The notes below the pieces were generated by a model. The model did no database searches. It was not told where the DNA came from and was given only the letters and a program-made list of their open reading frames with translations. Source: CAZGRP01 sp964527995 (lineage in GTDB: Bacteria; Zhuqueibacterota; Zhuqueibacteria; Oceanimicrobiales; CAZGRP01). Taken from it: 64,000 nucleotides of DNA. Within the stretch, counting starts at the first letter, position 1. Every line of letters begins with the position of its first letter. Below, one piece after another: positions 23,860 through 31,465 of this stretch. The translations under genes were made by a program, and so were the position numbers. Location of the stretch: contig CAZGRP010000019.1 in NCBI GenBank assembly GCA_964527995.1, forward strand, positions 5,807 through 69,806, in the 5' to 3' direction.

Positions 23860-23888
23860 ATTATACTACCCCTTTCCGAACAAATCAA
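23860..23888 (-). promoter_or_regulatory. Sigma-70 promoter of the selD cluster
   Basis: Minus-strand TTGATT (23883-23888), 17-base spacer, perfect TATAAT (23860-23865). It lies just downstream of the terminator of the cytochrome gene and gives a leader of about 275 bases before selD. Confidence 0.7.
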
Positions 23889-23919
23889 GGCTTTTTCGCA
23901 ACAGCCTGCGCGACGCAAC

Positions 23920-23956
23920 AAAAAAAACCGGCACCCGAGAGGAGTCCGGATGCCGG
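23920..23956 (-). terminator. Rho-independent terminator of the multihaem cytochrome gene
   Basis: Minus-strand 10-bp stem CCGGCATCCG / CGGGTGCCGG with a nine-base loop followed by eight T. It lies about 30 bases after the cytochrome stop codon and separates that gene from the selD promoter. Confidence 0.88.
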
Positions 23957-23984
23957 CTGCTACCGTTTGCGCGGCCCGCTGGGC

Positions 23985-26780
23985 CTACTTGACGAACATC
24001 AGCTTTCTGGTGAGCGTGGCTCCCTTGGCTTTCAGGCGATAGATATAGACGCCGGTGGGGACGATCTGCCCAGCGTCGTCGCGGCCATCCCAGACCACGG
24101 TGTGGTAGCCGGGACTGAACCGCCCGACCGCCAGTGTGCGCACCGTTGTCCCCATGAGGTCGTAGATGACCAGCGACACGTCTCCCTCCGTCGGTACGCC
24201 AAAGCGGATCGCGGTCGACGGATTGAACGGGTTGGGATAGTTCTGATTCAAGACATAGTGGCTCGGCACCGTTGCGCTGCGAGCGGCTTCGACGCTGGTA
24301 ACGACCACCGGCACTTCTTTGCTAAACCGGCTGCGGTTGCCGGAGAAATCAAACGCCGCCAGCCGATAGTAGTAGGTCGTGCCCACTTTGACGCTTGCAT
24401 CAGTATAGGTGGTCTCGGTCAGCGTAGCAAGCGGTTCCGTAGCACCGGGGTCGAAGCCTTGGGTCGTGCCGCGGTAGATGGCGAAGTACTTGAAATCGTT
24501 GTCCACTGGTTTGTCCCACGCCAACCGCACACCCGAGTCGGTCTCCTCTGCTACGACGTTTGCCGGAGGAGCCGGAGCCAGGTTGTCCACCGAGTAGCCG
24601 CTGTCGGGCTGCGAAACCGCATACAGCGCAGGAACGGCGGTGTGTCCAGACACAAAGAACACGGACCAGTGCATGCCATCGACCTTGGTCGAGTCGAACA
24701 GGGTGGGTACAACGGCGCTGTACCTGTCTTGACCAGCCGCAGGCACCGAGCCAACAAAATCCCATAGGTGGCCTTCGGCCATGACCCGCGTACCGACGCT
24801 TAGAGCCGTTGGATTGGCTGGTACACCTTCGAGCGACTCCAACAGCGCGTAGGTAGTTCGCGAGGCAGACAACGGGGCATCATCGACACGGCGCCACACA
24901 GCATAAAATTTCACTGGATTCTCTCCGACCCCGTCACCACCGAAACGGTTCCATACGACGCGCACCTGCTTGCCCTGGTCGTTCGGGATGTCGGTAATCG
25001 ACTCGATCATGCCTGACCCGATATCCCCAGTGGTCAAGGCTTGATGAGCCACCTTGAGTAGATTCACCGCATACTGGAAGTTGTGAACTCCGAAACTGCC
25101 ATCTTCTTTGACGAACAGGTAGTCGTAGGCAGCCAGAAGTTGTGTCGAAGTGTAGTTCGGGTCCGTCGTCGGGTTCAGCTCGAGCGCCACCGACGGGTCC
25201 CCCAGGGGCGGGAGCAGCTTGCCGACCTCATCGAGCAGACCACGAACCTCATCCTGGGCACTCTCGATGATGCCGTCGCCGTCGTAGTCCTCTTTGGCCT
25301 TGATGTCTTCAAACGAGGAAATGTCGCCGTGGCACTGGCGACATGCGGCTACGTTGTCCACGTCGTCGGTCGGGTCGTCCGGGGTGCCGCCGTCCCAGGA
25401 CATCGCGAACGTATGCTCGCCGACGAAGTCATGGCCCGGGTCACCCGTCGCCGGCGTGTCAGCCATGTGGCAGGTAACACAGGCTTCGGGAACCACGTTC
25501 TTGTGGTTTGAACTCGGAATATGCATTCCGAACGTGATGGCGTTGGTGCCCGCCAGCATGTCGGCCTGATTACTGTGGTGCGGGCCGAAGTGCGGGTGCC
25601 ACTGCTGCGCGTAGCTTGCAGCGTCTCTGCGAGACAGATGGCAATTCATGCAGAACTTGCCGATGCTCCCGAAACTAATGGTTTCGCCGTTGTTCAGGGT
25701 GATGTCGCCGACGCTTCGCAACTGATGCTCGTTGGCGGCGCTGTGCGGGTCATGACAGACCTGACAGGTCACCTGTGGAAAGCCCGTGTTGACCTCGAAT
25801 GGGCGATCCGAATCAAACCGGTTGACAAAGCCGTAGCCCGAGTGACAGCCTGCACATTCTTCGCGGTTGGCCGCAAAACTCACCCCGACCGCGTGTGCGG
25901 ACCTCCTCCACTGGATCGGTTTGCGGTGGTATGGCTCCTCTTCGTGACAGCGGCCGCACACTTTCTCGTCTAGCGTCAAGTCAATCTTGGTAGGATCAAT
26001 GTTCTGCTTGTGCAGGCTGGCCGGTCCATGGCAGTTCTCGCACTGGATATTCGCCCGCCGAGCCAGATCGGGGAAATTCGTCGCCAGGTCGGTCCAGTTG
26101 CCCGGCTGTAGTGTGTCCGGAAACGTCCACCCGAGTTTCTTGGCTACGTCATCAAATCCGTCATTGTCCGCAGTCGCGAGCGTGTCGTAGCCGACGGTAT
26201 GACACTGAATGCAGGACTCGTTGTAGTGGCTGCTCTTGAGACCGTCAATGGCTTCTTTGAACATCGTTGCATGCCCGGTCTGCGTCCAGTCCGATATCTT
26301 GCTGGTGTGACAGGGTGCACACTCGCCTTTGCTCGGGTCCGCAGCAAGCGTGTCGACGATGCCTACGCCCAGATACTTTGCTGCGATAATCGTGACCGTG
26401 GTGTCGGCACTGCCAGATCCGGTCGTTATGCTCAATTGAACGACGAACTGCCCAGTCGTATCCGGGATGAATGTCGTCCACTGCGTGTTCACGCTATCCA
26501 GCGCCGCTGCGGATCCTTGAGGTACACTCGCTAGCGACCAGGTATAGCTGGTGACCTGTTCGCCCGACACTTCGTGGCCCGAAAGGTAGACCAACTGACC
26601 CTTGCCGACGACCCGCAGCCCAGAGGACGGCGGTGTCGTCCATCCCAGCTCTTCGAGTTGCTGGGGACTGAGGCCTTCCACCACGATCTTGGCTCGTGGT
26701 CCCTGTGCCCAACCGAGCCCACAGAAGGCCACAAGAAGGAGCAACGCTCCCCCTACGCTCGACAGCAGCTTTCTGTTCAT
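23985..26780 (-). CDS. Exported nine-haem c-type cytochrome with FN3-like region and C-terminal sorting domain
   Basis: 931 residues. A signal peptide (MNRKLLSSVGGALLLLVAFC..GWAQ) is followed by an Ig/PKD-like segment and then nine CxxCH sites: CAPCH, CIQCH, CENCH, CGRCH, CAGCH, CQVCH, CMNCH, CVTCH and CRQCH. A fibronectin-III-like region comes next (DNLAPAPPANVVAEETDSG...DFSGNRSRF). The last 85 residues form a FlgD-like/type IX-type sorting domain: NQNYPNPFNPSTAIRFGVP, LVIYDLMGTTVRTLA, GVYIYRLKA..KLMFVK. It is probably secreted to the cell surface and may take part in extracellular electron transfer or nitrogen/sulfur oxyanion reduction. The ATG at 26780 has AAGGAGG upstream. Confidence 0.93.
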   Translation of the reverse strand: MNRKLLSSVGGALLLLVAFCGLGWAQGPRAKIVVEGLSPQQLEELGWTTPPSSGLRVVGKGQLVYLSGHEVSGEQVTSYTWSLASVPQGSAAALDSVNTQWTTFIPDTTGQFVVQLSITTGSGSADTTVTIIAAKYLGVGIVDTLAADPSKGECAPCHTSKISDWTQTGHATMFKEAIDGLKSSHYNESCIQCHTVGYDTLATADNDGFDDVAKKLGWTFPDTLQPGNWTDLATNFPDLARRANIQCENCHGPASLHKQNIDPTKIDLTLDEKVCGRCHEEEPYHRKPIQWRRSAHAVGVSFAANREECAGCHSGYGFVNRFDSDRPFEVNTGFPQVTCQVCHDPHSAANEHQLRSVGDITLNNGETISFGSIGKFCMNCHLSRRDAASYAQQWHPHFGPHHSNQADMLAGTNAITFGMHIPSSNHKNVVPEACVTCHMADTPATGDPGHDFVGEHTFAMSWDGGTPDDPTDDVDNVAACRQCHGDISSFEDIKAKEDYDGDGIIESAQDEVRGLLDEVGKLLPPLGDPSVALELNPTTDPNYTSTQLLAAYDYLFVKEDGSFGVHNFQYAVNLLKVAHQALTTGDIGSGMIESITDIPNDQGKQVRVVWNRFGGDGVGENPVKFYAVWRRVDDAPLSASRTTYALLESLEGVPANPTALSVGTRVMAEGHLWDFVGSVPAAGQDRYSAVVPTLFDSTKVDGMHWSVFFVSGHTAVPALYAVSQPDSGYSVDNLAPAPPANVVAEETDSGVRLAWDKPVDNDFKYFAIYRGTTQGFDPGATEPLATLTETTYTDASVKVGTTYYYRLAAFDFSGNRSRFSKEVPVVVTSVEAARSATVPSHYVLNQNYPNPFNPSTAIRFGVPTEGDVSLVIYDLMGTTVRTLAVGRFSPGYHTVVWDGRDDAGQIVPTGVYIYRLKAKGATLTRKLMFVK

Positions 26781-27287
26781 AGGGGACCTCCTTACCTGTC
26801 GGTACACTCCTCCTCGATTCTAGTAGTTTGTCCCTAACGAAAGCTCGACACGATCACCAGTGGCATCACCTCCTGTCGCCCATTAAGGGTTCGTGGTTAT
26901 GCCCGTATCCGGTTGTTCTGAACCGGGCGCACCACCATTCTGGGCACTCCAATCCGCGCCGGTTGCCCGCAAATGCCATACCATGACATCCTCCGCGACG
27001 CACCGGTTACAGATTTTCTCCTCCCATAACCTGTTGATTTTTAGAGCCCACTACAAGCTTGACCAGGTACGCAAGGCTCCGCCACGCAAGAGTGTGACAG
27101 AAAAGTCCCAGACGTGATAGAACTAACCACCGTAACTATTTGAAGTTAGGACGCTTAGGCGACTGAGACAGGGATGGTTGCTTGTGGGGCGACAGTGTCC
27201 CACACTGTGGGCGTGATTAGGTAGGTGCGGAAGAGGGATCGACGAGGCTTACATTCAGTGAAAGAATCAATTCATTCCATGCAGCCC
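26781..27287. other. 507-base spacer upstream of the multihaem cytochrome gene
   Basis: No gene recognised. It contains two inverted repeats: CCGGTT-N6-AACCGG (26909-26926) and ACAGTGT-CCC-ACACTGT (27192-27208). On the minus strand GGAGGTG-ATG opens a ten-codon peptide frame (MPLVIVSSFR, near 26870) before the cytochrome ribosome site, a possible leader peptide. No clear -35/-10 pair was found. Confidence 0.4.
27192..27208. promoter_or_regulatory. Perfect inverted repeat, possible operator
   Basis: ACAGTGT and ACACTGT arms of 7 bp around CCC, overlapping a second near-palindrome CCCACA-C-TGTGGG. It lies far upstream of the cytochrome gene, where an activator or repressor site would be expected. 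The bound protein is unknown. Confidence 0.35.
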
Positions 27288-27713
27288 TCATCGCCGATCC
27301 TGCTCGATGAAGCCCCGGACCCTGGCCTCGATCTCATCGCGGACTTGGCGAAAGACCTGCAGCCGCTGGGCCCGTGTGCCTTCGGCAGCAGCCGGATCCT
27401 CGAAACTCCAGTGAAGTTGTAATTCGTTGGTAGGAAACACCGGGCACGTTTCACGTGCCGAATCGCACACAGTGACCACCACATCGAACTCCTGGCCGAG
27501 AAACTCGGTGATCGACTTGGAGCGGTGCTGCGACAGGTCGATTCCCTTCTCTTTCATCACTTCAATCGCGAGCGGGTTCACCGCCGAGGGCTCTGTCCCG
27601 GCGCTAGAAACTTCGTAATCGTCCCCCGCCAGATGGCGCAGAAACCCTTCGGCCATCTGGCTGCGGGCAGAGTTCCCGGTACACACAAACAGAACGCGTT
27701 TTTTCTCTGGCAT
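27288..27713 (-). CDS. arsC: Arsenate reductase (thioredoxin-coupled, low-molecular-weight phosphatase fold)
   Basis: 141 residues. Reduces arsenate to arsenite. The phosphatase loop is VLFVCTGNSARSQMAEGF, and the redox Cys pair lies in VVTVCDSARETCPVFP, as in thioredoxin-dependent ArsC. Length fits the family. It is near the metal-homeostasis unit upstream but separated from it by 94 bases. No ars regulator or efflux gene is visible in the window. Confidence 0.93.
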   Translation of the reverse strand: MPEKKRVLFVCTGNSARSQMAEGFLRHLAGDDYEVSSAGTEPSAVNPLAIEVMKEKGIDLSQHRSKSITEFLGQEFDVVVTVCDSARETCPVFPTNELQLHWSFEDPAAAEGTRAQRLQVFRQVRDEIEARVRGFIEQDRR

Positions 27714-27807
27714 CGTCGTCTTTCTCGATGTTCGTCACACCTGCTACGTAACCGAACACAGACCGCGATTGAGTCGCCCGGCAGCCGATCCACCGCCGCT
27801 GCCTTCA

Positions 27808-28263
27808 TCACCGCGCCGCTTTGCGGGGCGCTCCGGCCTCGATCCACCGGATGATCAGAGCGATCTGGTCATCCCGCAACGGCTCTCCTTTCAGCGGCAT
27901 GCGGCCACCGCGAGCCTGTGTGCCAAGCAGCTTCTGTACAAGATAGCTGCTATCCGGCTTGAACGGCTGCACTCGCAGCAACGAAGGAACCTCCTTGCTC
28001 GGCTGACCGACAAGATGAGCATAGGCGGCGCCGGCAGTCAAGTCAAGTCCCAACCACGCCCTCGGGCCGGCGTGGCAGCCGCCTGTGGCGCAGTTCTGCT
28101 GCAGCAACGGCAGAATCTCGGCATCGAAATCGGGCGCGGGTAGATCGCGGCTCCCGCCACCCACACCCGCCACCACCACCAGCAGAGCGACGGCGGCCAA
28201 GGCCAGCGGAACCACCAGCAGAGGCAGCCGGGATTGCGACAAACCTGGTCTCCGCTCCGACAT
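27808..28263 (-). CDS. Membrane-anchored cytochrome-c-like protein with CX4CH motif
   Basis: 151 residues. One N-terminal helix (LPLLVVPLALAAVALLVVVA) precedes a small domain with DAEILPLLQQNCATGGCHAG, a haem-binding motif of the CX4CH form common in Planctomycetes-type cytochrome domains. Downstream are GGRMPLKGEPLRDDQIALI and an IRWIEAGAP end with the usual axial Met region. The start overlaps the stop of the ZIP gene by one base (TGATG), so the two are translated together. Likely periplasmic electron carrier. Confidence 0.8.
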   Translation of the reverse strand: MSERRPGLSQSRLPLLVVPLALAAVALLVVVAGVGGGSRDLPAPDFDAEILPLLQQNCATGGCHAGPRAWLGLDLTAGAAYAHLVGQPSKEVPSLLRVQPFKPDSSYLVQKLLGTQARGGRMPLKGEPLRDDQIALIIRWIEAGAPRKAAR

Positions 28264-29447
28264 CAGGCCACCACCAGAAGTGCAGTGCTGTACATGATCA
28301 CAAGCCCAAGCACAAAGCCAGCGACATTCCACACAGTGGCCAGCCCGGTTGGAGATTCGCGCATCATCAGCCTGCCGAGAACATAGACCACCTGGAAGAT
28401 GGCACCGGCGCCGAGGGCCAGAAACAGCGTTGAAGAGATCGGCGAGTAGCTGAATCCGCCGATCCAGGTTCCGACAATCGTTGGAGCGCCGGCGATCAGG
28501 CCGAGCCAGGCCAGATGCCGAATCGACAGGCCGGTTCGGGCCACGGGAGCGACGATCCCCAACCCCTCGGTGCTGTTGTGAAGCATGAAGCCGACCACAA
28601 GGAACGTGCCGAGGGTGATCTCCCCGACAGCGTAGGCCGAGCCGATGGCGAGGCCCTCGCCGAGATTGTGCAGGCCAATGCCAGCGGCGATCAGATAAGC
28701 GACCATCAGATGATTGCCCCCGGCGTCATGCCCGGTCCCCCGGAGAAAGCTGTTCACCGCCATGATGCCCAGCAAGCTGGTCAGAAATCCCAGCGTGATC
28801 AGGCCGACCCCCTGGAAGGCGGACGGCACCATCGCAGCCGCTTCGAAGGCTTCCTCCAGCGCATCGACCCCCAGGAAAATCAACAACCCCACAGTGAGGC
28901 TGAGGAAAAAATGGATCCACTTCTCGGGCAGGCGGCTCAGGAACGGGAACCACAGCAGCCCGAGAAAGACCGGCACCACCCCGGCGTAGAATCCGAGAAG
29001 CGCAAAGCTGACGATGGTGCGGCCGTCGAATCTCGGCGTTTCCGTGGCCACCTCGATCGTCTTGCTGAAAGTCAGCCCTGTGGACGTCACCAGGGTTACC
29101 TCGTGCAACTCACCCTCCACCCACGGGTAGGGCACCACCACCCGGGCCCGACCGAGCCTTGGGATCGTCCGCCCTGGCACCACCTCATGCTGCCAGAAGG
29201 CCTCGTCGATCATCACCTGCGCCACCGTCACCGCTTCCGGCCCGCCGTTCACGACGTGCACGACGACTTCACCAGGGACGAGCTCGACACGCTGAAGGGT
29301 CAGCTCCTCGACAGGCGGGAAGGCGGTGCGAAAGACCCCCAGCGGCCCGATCCGAAAGAGAAGCAGGACCACAGCCCCCAGAAGGAACAACGGTAAGAGT
29401 CCGCGTACCCACAGCAGCCGCCTCTGTGTCATGGTCTGCCGCCTCAT
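28263..29447 (-). CDS. ZIP family metal transporter with N-terminal extracytoplasmic domain
   Basis: 394 residues. After one N-terminal helix there is a beta-rich domain of about 110 residues, then a ZIP core of roughly eight helices with HNLGEGLAIGSAYAVGE and FMLHNSTEGLGIVAPVARTG, the histidine-rich metal-binding helices. Imports divalent metals such as Zn, Fe or Mn. The ATG overlaps the stop of the multicopper oxidase gene (ATGA). The extracytoplasmic domain is not part of standard ZIP proteins. Confidence 0.88.
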   Translation of the reverse strand: MRRQTMTQRRLLWVRGLLPLFLLGAVVLLLFRIGPLGVFRTAFPPVEELTLQRVELVPGEVVVHVVNGGPEAVTVAQVMIDEAFWQHEVVPGRTIPRLGRARVVVPYPWVEGELHEVTLVTSTGLTFSKTIEVATETPRFDGRTIVSFALLGFYAGVVPVFLGLLWFPFLSRLPEKWIHFFLSLTVGLLIFLGVDALEEAFEAAAMVPSAFQGVGLITLGFLTSLLGIMAVNSFLRGTGHDAGGNHLMVAYLIAAGIGLHNLGEGLAIGSAYAVGEITLGTFLVVGFMLHNSTEGLGIVAPVARTGLSIRHLAWLGLIAGAPTIVGTWIGGFSYSPISSTLFLALGAGAIFQVVYVLGRLMMRESPTGLATVWNVAGFVLGLVIMYSTALLVVA

Positions 29448-30508
29448 TCTGTTCGCAGTTGGTTCCCACTCGCAGCGGCAGCGACCTTGCGATCTTGCAC
29501 CTCGAACAGCCCCATCCAGCCCAGCTCGGCAAACTCACTCTGGTGGGCGTGGAACATGTAGGTGCCCGGGAAGCGATAGCTGAATTCCAGGATATGGCGC
29601 TCGCCCTGGCACATCATCAAGGTGTCGGTGAAATCGTGCGGCTGCAGGCGGGTGCCGGTGCGGTAGACGTGGAAGAACTCGGCATGAAGATGGAAAGAGT
29701 TGATGGGGTCGAACTCGGTGGCATTGACAAGATAGACCCGGACCTTGTCGTTCACCGCGATGCGGATCGGGTGCTTCTGATAGAAGAACGCCACCGTATT
29801 GACAGCATAGACCTCGTTCTCGCCATCGAAGTTCGTGTCGAAGCCGTTCATCACCATCACGAACTCGTGGTCTACGGCAGGCCTGCCGTCTTTGGGATCG
29901 ATGATGAAGACGCCGTAGAGGCCCTTGTGGATATGGCGCTTCAGCGGCACGGTGTGGCAGTGGTAGAGATGGAGTCCGTAAGGCACCGCATCGAACTCGT
30001 AGACGAATTGCTCCCCGGGCCGGACGATTTCGAACACACCGTCCATGCCGGCCGGGTGCACTCCGTGAAAATGCATGGTGTGGGGATGAGAACCGGCGTT
30101 GGCGAAGTGAATGCGGATGCGATCTCCCTCGGTGCAGCGGATGGTGGGCCCGGGCACCTGGCCATTATAGGTCCACGCCGGGAAGAAGACCCCTGGAGCG
30201 ATCTCGATCTTTTTGTCCACAGCCACAAAGCGGTACTGCCGCAGGGTCTGGCCGTTCGGCAGCGTCGACACGGCACCGTAGTCGAAGTGGGTCAGGAAGT
30301 GGGTCGGGTTGAAGTCAGTTGTGGAGACATCACCGGCTGTGCCCAGACGATAGGCCGGACGCCGTCGCGGTCGGTCCGCGCCGGCAACCCCACCAAGGGC
30401 ACGTTCAGCAACTGAAAGGGTTGACAGCGCTGCTGTGCCTGCCAGTCCGGCGGCTCCTACAGCCGCTGTCTTGAGCAACTTCCGCCGTTCCGGGTTTTTC
30501 GGCTTCAT
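29444..30508 (-). CDS. Tat-exported two-domain multicopper oxidase
   Basis: 354 residues. A twin-arginine signal (PERRKLLKTAAVGAAGLAGT) leads two cupredoxin domains. Copper ligands are visible in HTMHFHGVHPAG, HLYHCHTVPLKRHIHKGLYG, SFHLHAEFFHVY and TYMFHAHQSEFAELGWMG. The HCH motif (type 1 copper) is in the first domain, and a Leu occupies the axial position usually filled by Met. Possible roles are metal (Fe/Mn/Cu) oxidation linked to the ZIP transporter and cytochrome encoded next. AGGAG precedes the ATG. Confidence 0.85.
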   Translation of the reverse strand: MKPKNPERRKLLKTAAVGAAGLAGTAALSTLSVAERALGGVAGADRPRRRPAYRLGTAGDVSTTDFNPTHFLTHFDYGAVSTLPNGQTLRQYRFVAVDKKIEIAPGVFFPAWTYNGQVPGPTIRCTEGDRIRIHFANAGSHPHTMHFHGVHPAGMDGVFEIVRPGEQFVYEFDAVPYGLHLYHCHTVPLKRHIHKGLYGVFIIDPKDGRPAVDHEFVMVMNGFDTNFDGENEVYAVNTVAFFYQKHPIRIAVNDKVRVYLVNATEFDPINSFHLHAEFFHVYRTGTRLQPHDFTDTLMMCQGERHILEFSYRFPGTYMFHAHQSEFAELGWMGLFEVQDRKVAAAASGNQLRTE

Positions 30509-30598
30509 CCGTCACACTCCTGGGCATCGGGGGCGAGTCGATCCATGCCACCGAACGCGCCGCCTTTCCCGTAAGTCCACCTGCTGTTCGTCCCGCCG

Positions 30599-31255
30599 TC
30601 AGTCAACCACAACAAACAACTGGGCTGCCAGATCGCGTCCGAGGTGGTGTATCTTGCCGCCGACCCGGACCGCGACAGGCCCTTCGAAGGGAGCCTTGCC
30701 GACGACATGTAGCGTCACACCGATGCGCAGTCCCAGCGAATCCAGGTAGCGCAACAATTCCGGGTCTCGGTCGGGTACGCGCTGCAACACAGCCATGGTC
30801 CCGGGCTCCAGTCCGTCGAGCGACACCGCAGTTTCGCTTTCCAGCGTACCCTCCTTGGCAGGAATAGGGTGACCGTGCGGGTCGGTTGTCGGGTGACCAA
30901 GGATTTCGGCAATCCGCTCCTCGAACTCCTCAGAGATCACGTGTTCGAGCCGCTCTGCCTCTTCGTGTACTCGATCCCAAGGGTACCCCATGGCCTCGGT
31001 CAGATAAAGCTCGATCAGGCGATGGTGGCGCAGGACTTCGAGAGCGATCTTTCTGCCGGCAGGGAGCAGCCGCACGCCGTGGTAGGGCGAGTAATCGACC
31101 AGCTTCATGTCGGCCAACTTTTGCAGCATGCTGGTCGCCGAAGGGGCAGAAACGCCCAGACGACGGGCAAGTTCGCTGGTCGTCACCTTGCCGCCCTTTT
31201 CCGCGATCACGTAGATCGCCTTGAGGTAGTCCTGCATGGCCGGGCTGGCCTGCAT
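30599..31255 (-). CDS. DtxR/MntR family metal-dependent regulator with C-terminal FeoA/SH3-like domain
   Basis: 218 residues. Winged helix (MQDYLKAIYVIAEKGGKVTT, ELARRLGVSAPSATSMLQKL), dimerisation and metal-binding region (HHRLIELYLTEAMGYPWDRV and HEEAERLEHVISEEFEERI) and an SH3-like end (LGLRIGVTLHVVGKAPFEGP). Represses metal uptake when Fe or Mn is bound. I prefer the Met at 31255 (GGTGAAGAG upstream) to that at 31279, because the predicted transcript begins at about 31279. A palindromic operator lies just above the -35. Controls itself and probably the MCO-ZIP-cytochrome genes downstream. Confidence 0.92.
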   Translation of the reverse strand: MQASPAMQDYLKAIYVIAEKGGKVTTSELARRLGVSAPSATSMLQKLADMKLVDYSPYHGVRLLPAGRKIALEVLRHHRLIELYLTEAMGYPWDRVHEEAERLEHVISEEFEERIAEILGHPTTDPHGHPIPAKEGTLESETAVSLDGLEPGTMAVLQRVPDRDPELLRYLDSLGLRIGVTLHVVGKAPFEGPVAVRVGGKIHHLGRDLAAQLFVVVD

Positions 31256-31285
31256 CTCTTCACCGGCTGAAACATGCATACGCTA

Positions 31286-31314
31286 AAGATAGAGCATCCG
31301 TTTGGAAAAGTCAA
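31286..31314 (-). promoter_or_regulatory. Sigma-70 promoter of the DtxR-type regulator
   Basis: Minus-strand TTGACT (31309-31314), 17-base spacer, TATCTT (31286-31291). Start of transcription is expected near 31279. Confidence 0.65.
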
Positions 31315-31318
31315 ACAA

Positions 31319-31341
31319 AATGTTTAGATGAGCCTAACATT
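31319..31341. promoter_or_regulatory. DtxR/MntR-type operator palindrome
   Basis: A 23-base imperfect palindrome with outer arms AATGTT / AACATT and inner TTTAG..CCTAA, resembling DtxR-family boxes (TTAGGNNAGCCTAA-like). It lies immediately upstream of the -35 of the regulator promoter, which suits autoregulation. Confidence 0.6.
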
Positions 31342-31404
31342 TCCCTTCTCTCGAACCCGGGCTGGCAGCGTACCTGCGCTGAATCGAAGGGTCAGACAGG
31401 AGCC

Positions 31405-31440
31405 AAATAAAAAAGCCTTCGCATGCGGGCATACGAAGGC
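31405..31440 (-). terminator. Rho-independent terminator after lgt
   Basis: Minus-strand 11-12 bp stem GCCTTCGTATG / GCATGCGAAGGC (one G-U pair) with a very short loop, followed by TTTTTTATTT. It lies 26 bases after the lgt stop codon. Confidence 0.85.
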
Positions 31441-31465
31441 GATCTGTTGCGGGTCAGGCCAGAGG

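Noticed and set aside
22211..23984. Search for tRNA-Sec (selC) near selD
   Set aside because: No 90-100 base cloverleaf with a TCA anticodon and long variable arm was visible. It is presumably elsewhere in the genome.
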